A stretch of DNA of 6,461 bases from CAYRKQ01 sp964621845 (GTDB taxonomy: Bacteria > Patescibacteriota > Saccharimonadia > Saccharimonadales > UBA7683), in contig CAZUOL010000061.1 in the NCBI GenBank assembly GCA_964621845.1, positions 1 to 6,461 of the forward strand. Direction: 5' to 3'. A program made the translations under genes and the position numbers. Shown in pieces: positions 4,856 to 6,461 of this stretch (the stretch's first letter is position 1; every line of letters starts with the position of its first letter). The notes beneath the pieces were generated by a model. The model saw only the letters and a program-made list of their open reading frames with translations, did not search any database and was not told the DNA's origin.

Positions 4856-4861
4856 ATTATA
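4856..4861 (-). promoter_or_regulatory. Possible -10 overlapping the KH gene stop codon
   Basis: A perfect TATAAT on the minus strand overlaps the TAA stop of the KH gene. A weak -35-like TTGCAG (4885-4880) lies 18 nt upstream. It would start an RNA near 4849. The match may be chance, since the stop codon itself supplies part of the hexamer. Confidence 0.3.
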
Positions 4862-5309
4862 TGTCGAGATCGTCTAAGTCTGCAAGGTCTTTTCGGTGCT
4901 TTTCTTCAAGCTCTGAGGTTTCGTTTTCCACAACCTCATCCTGAACTTCTTCCACAGTATTGTCATCTGAACCGGCATCTGTTGTAGCAGTATCATCTTG
5001 ATCGTCAGTCTGCGCTGGTGCACCATCACGCGGGGCTGTCGAACGAGCGCCACTCCCACCATCGGTATCAACAATCTTTAAGTTATAACGAGCATCGTTT
5101 TTGGTACCAAGCGCTCTTAGTAATGTACGAATACTCTGTGCCGTACCACCGCGCTTACCGATAACCCGCCCAAGATCCTCGGGATCTACCGTGAGTTCAA
5201 GCAGCACCCCTTTTTCGTCAATGGTTCTATCCACCCTAACAGCGTCTGGATTACCAACAAGTGATTTTACGACATATTCTACGAAATCTTGGTCGATATT
5301 AGCTGACAT
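4857..5309 (-). CDS. khpA: KhpA-like KH-domain RNA-binding protein with acidic tail
   Basis: KhpA-type proteins are small type II KH RNA-binding proteins, often encoded next to rpsP. Residues 1-80 match: DFVEYVVKSLVGNPDAV (8-24), VDPEDLGRVIGKRGG (41-55) with the GXXG loop G51-K52-R53-G54, and a final strand NLKIV (76-80). Usual family length is about 75-80. This protein has 150 residues because of a C-terminal tail (81-150) rich in Asp, Glu, Thr, Ser and Gly, probably disordered, ending in a charged helical stretch (ELEEKHRKDLADLDDLDI). I start at ATG 5309 because a strong GGGAGG lies 4 nt upstream and the KH fold begins there. A longer frame upstream to 5417 covers the promoter. An extended -10 (TGC-TACAAT) gives a leader of about 28 nt. 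Its neighbours, rpsP and trmD, are usual for this family. Confidence 0.88.
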   Translation of the reverse strand: MSANIDQDFVEYVVKSLVGNPDAVRVDRTIDEKGVLLELTVDPEDLGRVIGKRGGTAQSIRTLLRALGTKNDARYNLKIVDTDGGSGARSTAPRDGAPAQTDDQDDTATTDAGSDDNTVEEVQDEVVENETSELEEKHRKDLADLDDLDI

Positions 5310-5313
5310 TCTG

Positions 5314-5319
5314 CCTCCC
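5314..5319 (-). promoter_or_regulatory. Shine-Dalgarno site of the KH-protein gene
   Basis: The minus strand reads GGGAGG at 5319-5314, 4 nt before ATG 5309. It fixes the KH start there rather than at the upstream ATG 5417. Confidence 0.75.
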
Positions 5320-5343
5320 TTTTTGAAATTACTGTCAAAATTA

Positions 5344-5352
5344 ATTGTAGCA
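5344..5352 (-). promoter_or_regulatory. Extended -10 of the KH-protein gene
   Basis: The minus strand reads TGC-TACAAT, hexamer 5349-5344 (five of six bases of TATAAT). The predicted start near 5337 gives a leader of about 28 nt carrying the ribosome site. The -35 region is G/T-rich and unconvincing (TTGTGG at 5374-5369, spacer 19). Confidence 0.5.
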
Positions 5353-5376
5353 CAACCACCACACCACCCCACAAGT

Positions 5377-5399
5377 GCGCCAGGGTCCGTCCTTGGCGC
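5377..5399 (-). other. GC-rich hairpin between rpsP and the KH gene
   Basis: GCGCCA pairs with TGGCGC around an 11-nt loop, with two further G-C pairs possible after a mismatch. No T-run follows on the minus strand, so it is not a standard terminator. It may end rpsP transcripts weakly, protect the rpsP mRNA 3' end, or regulate the KH gene. The rest of the 163-bp gap holds the KH promoter and the palindrome GGTTAACC (5425-5432). Confidence 0.4.
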
Positions 5400-5472
5400 A
5401 AAACGCGAAATCAACAATACTACAGGTTAACCGCTCCTATAGTGGCTTGGCGTGTTGCTCCAAATTAGCGAT

Positions 5473-5976
5473 CTACTTAGCTTCTTCGTCGCTTGCTTCT
5501 GCCGGTTCGGCAGTTTCGTCTTCTACCGTCTGTTGACCATCAGCTACTTCAGATTCGGCAACTTGCTCTACCGTTTCACCTTCAGTGACACTTTCTGCCA
5601 CTTCTTGCTCGGGGGTGGCTTCTACCACAGCTGCAGCATCCTCAGCAGGCGCTTCTTCTTTTGGTTGGTTGCGGCGCAGTTTTTCAGTATTCTTAATGCT
5701 TTTTTGCTTATCTTTAGCAGGCACTTCTACCCATTTTGGAAGCTTTACGCCCTCGTTTTGCAACAACATCACTACACGTGGTGTTGGCTGAGCACCGTTA
5801 TTAAGATAGGTTTGTGCTTTTTCTTTATCAATTACTACAGCCTTGGTGTGCGGGTCGTAAGAACCTACTTGAGCTACAATTTTGCCGCTGGTTGGCTGAC
5901 GATGCGAATCCTGAACAATCACCCGGTAAACTGGGTGTCCTTTTCTTCCGACGCGCTGCAAACGAATACTTAGCAT
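5473..5976 (-). CDS. rpsP: 30S ribosomal protein S16 with long acidic C-terminal tail
   Basis: S16 is a primary binder of the 16S rRNA 5' domain and helps 30S assembly. The N-terminal part is canonical: MLSIRLQRVGRKGHPVYRVI (1-20), a DSHR segment (23-26), GSYDPHT (38-44), and the GAQPTPRV loop (61-68) before the last helix. Typical bacterial S16 is about 80-90 residues; this one has 167. The extra part begins with a basic stretch (KDKQKSIKNTEKLRR, 88-102) and ends in an acidic tail, where 22 of residues 107-167 are Asp or Glu. The tail is probably disordered. The start at 5976 is fixed by the conserved MLSIRL. The nearest Shine-Dalgarno-like sequence, GAGAGG at 5997-5992, lies 15 nt away, unusually far. 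The gene has its own near-consensus promoter below rnc. Confidence 0.96.
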   Translation of the reverse strand: MLSIRLQRVGRKGHPVYRVIVQDSHRQPTSGKIVAQVGSYDPHTKAVVIDKEKAQTYLNNGAQPTPRVVMLLQNEGVKLPKWVEVPAKDKQKSIKNTEKLRRNQPKEEAPAEDAAAVVEATPEQEVAESVTEGETVEQVAESEVADGQQTVEDETAEPAEASDEEAK

Positions 5977-6029
5977 AAACTGATCGATTTTCCTCTCGTT
6001 TTTAGATTACTACTAAAATACTTCGCCCA

Positions 6030-6058
6030 ATTATACAGATGAGCACCCCTAAAGTCAA
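6030..6058 (-). promoter_or_regulatory. Near-consensus rpsP promoter
   Basis: The minus strand has TTGACT (6058-6053), a 17-nt spacer, and a perfect TATAAT (6035-6030). This is the best -35/-10 pair in the window, fitting strong expression of a ribosomal protein. The start near 6023 gives an rpsP leader of about 47 nt. The -35 lies 8 nt beyond the rnc stop, so rpsP need not depend on rnc transcription. Confidence 0.8.
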
Positions 6059-6066
6059 CTGGGTCG

Positions 6067-6461
6067 TTACTTTGCTTCGTAATACTTGAGCGCTTCTTCG
6101 GCGGCTTTTTGCTGAGCAGCTTGCTTAGAACTGCCAGAACCGGAACCACGCAGCTGATTACCGATAAATACACCGAGGGTAAACACCTTATCATGATCAG
6201 GGCCGTCTTCCGAGAGCACTTTGTAGTGTGGGGTTTGTGATTCTTTTTCTTGAGCTACCTCTTGTAAATAGCTTTTTGGATCGCGCCAACTGCCGGTTTC
6301 TAAGATCTCAGGCAAGGTTGAAATAATGTGCTTTGTAATAAAGTTTTTCGCAACATCGTAACCTTGATCAAGGTAAATCGCGCCGGTGACTGCCTCAAAA
6401 CTATTTGCCAAAATCTGTTGCTTGGCTCGGTCTGAACCACGCTTTTCACCCCGTGAAAGAC
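6067..6461 (-). CDS. rnc: Ribonuclease III, C-terminal part (5' end outside the window)
   Basis: RNase III cleaves double-stranded RNA and processes the rRNA precursor. The visible 130 residues start inside the nuclease domain: LSRGEKRGSDRAKQQ, then ILANSFEAVTGAIYLDQGY, whose Glu in FEAV matches the second metal-binding catalytic glutamate (E117 in E. coli). After a linker, the double-stranded RNA-binding domain follows: DPKSYLQEVAQEK, PHYKVLSEDGPDHDKVF, and the lysine-containing final helix SSKQAAQQKAAEEALKYY. The stop is TAA at 6069-6067. The signature NRLEFLGD motif would be upstream, outside the window. An initiation codon at 6411 is not real because the frame is open to the window edge and that codon (TTG) is the Leu of ILANSFEA. 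No terminator is seen after the stop. Confidence 0.95.
   Translation of the reverse strand, partial: LSRGEKRGSDRAKQQILANSFEAVTGAIYLDQGYDVAKNFITKHIISTLPEILETGSWRDPKSYLQEVAQEKESQTPHYKVLSEDGPDHDKVFTLGVFIGNQLRGSGSGSSKQAAQQKAAEEALKYYEAK

Noticed and set aside
5333..5338. Perfect TTGACA on the minus strand as a -35 box for the KH gene
   Set aside because: No -10 lies 16-18 nt downstream; that position is the ribosome site itself. The extended -10 upstream is a better candidate.
5350..5373. G-quadruplex on the minus strand near the KH promoter
   Set aside because: There are only three separated G-runs, mostly pairs, so a stable quadruplex is not well supported.
5310..5417. Longer N-terminus (36 extra residues) for the KH protein
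   Set aside because: It covers a plausible promoter, has no relation to KH proteins, and the strong GGGAGG site directs the start to 5309.
5452..5973. 173-residue plus-strand frame opposite rpsP
   Set aside because: It is the shadow of a conserved ribosomal protein gene; its Phe/Ser-rich product results from the acidic codons on the other strand.
1..6461. Recoding of TGA, as in some Candidate Phyla bacteria
   Set aside because: None of the visible stops is TGA, but conserved proteins also show no in-frame TGA at glycine or tryptophan positions, so the standard code explains the data.

Overview
The window looks like the chromosome of a small-genome bacterium, most likely a member of the Candidate Phyla Radiation and perhaps Saccharibacteria (TM7). 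This placement is inference. It rests on moderate GC, compact genes that mostly have their own promoter, several genes that start almost at their transcription start, and a ribosome/tRNA cluster (rnc, rpsP, KH protein, trmD) with no rimM or rplS. The code looks standard: every stop visible in the window is TAA or TAG, and conserved glycines use GGN codons.

Left part (1-1447): three minus-strand genes encode a partial single-pass membrane protein, a second single-pass protein with an outside domain, and a PQ-loop/SemiSWEET-like transporter. A small plus-strand membrane protein diverges from the transporter gene. The two divergent genes share one perfectly palindromic -10 element (1211-1220).

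Middle part (1444-4027): a complete aspartate carbamoyltransferase gene (pyrB, minus) ends with its stop codon interlocked with that of the small membrane gene. A Cu/Zn superoxide dismutase gene (plus) diverges from pyrB. It has a strong Shine-Dalgarno site, a long terminator hairpin and no export signal. Beyond it lies a gene-free stretch (2978-3226) with a good promoter and a strong hairpin terminator but no start codon between them, so it is a candidate small RNA of about 115 nt. An unrecognised 266-residue soluble protein follows on the minus strand.

Right part (4061-6461, all minus): trmD (tRNA m1G37 methyltransferase), a structured intergenic RNA region, a KhpA-like KH RNA-binding protein, ribosomal protein S16, and the C-terminal part of RNase III. 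These genes serve rRNA processing, 30S assembly and tRNA modification. S16 and the KH protein both carry long acidic, probably disordered tails.

The most interesting signals are regulatory. Five gene starts lie 6-9 nt downstream of a -10 box, which implies leaderless mRNAs. Genes with longer leaders, or inside an operon, keep a clear Shine-Dalgarno site. Two short intergenic transcripts of about 110-120 nt are also predicted. I saw no mobile element, CRISPR array, tRNA or rRNA gene.
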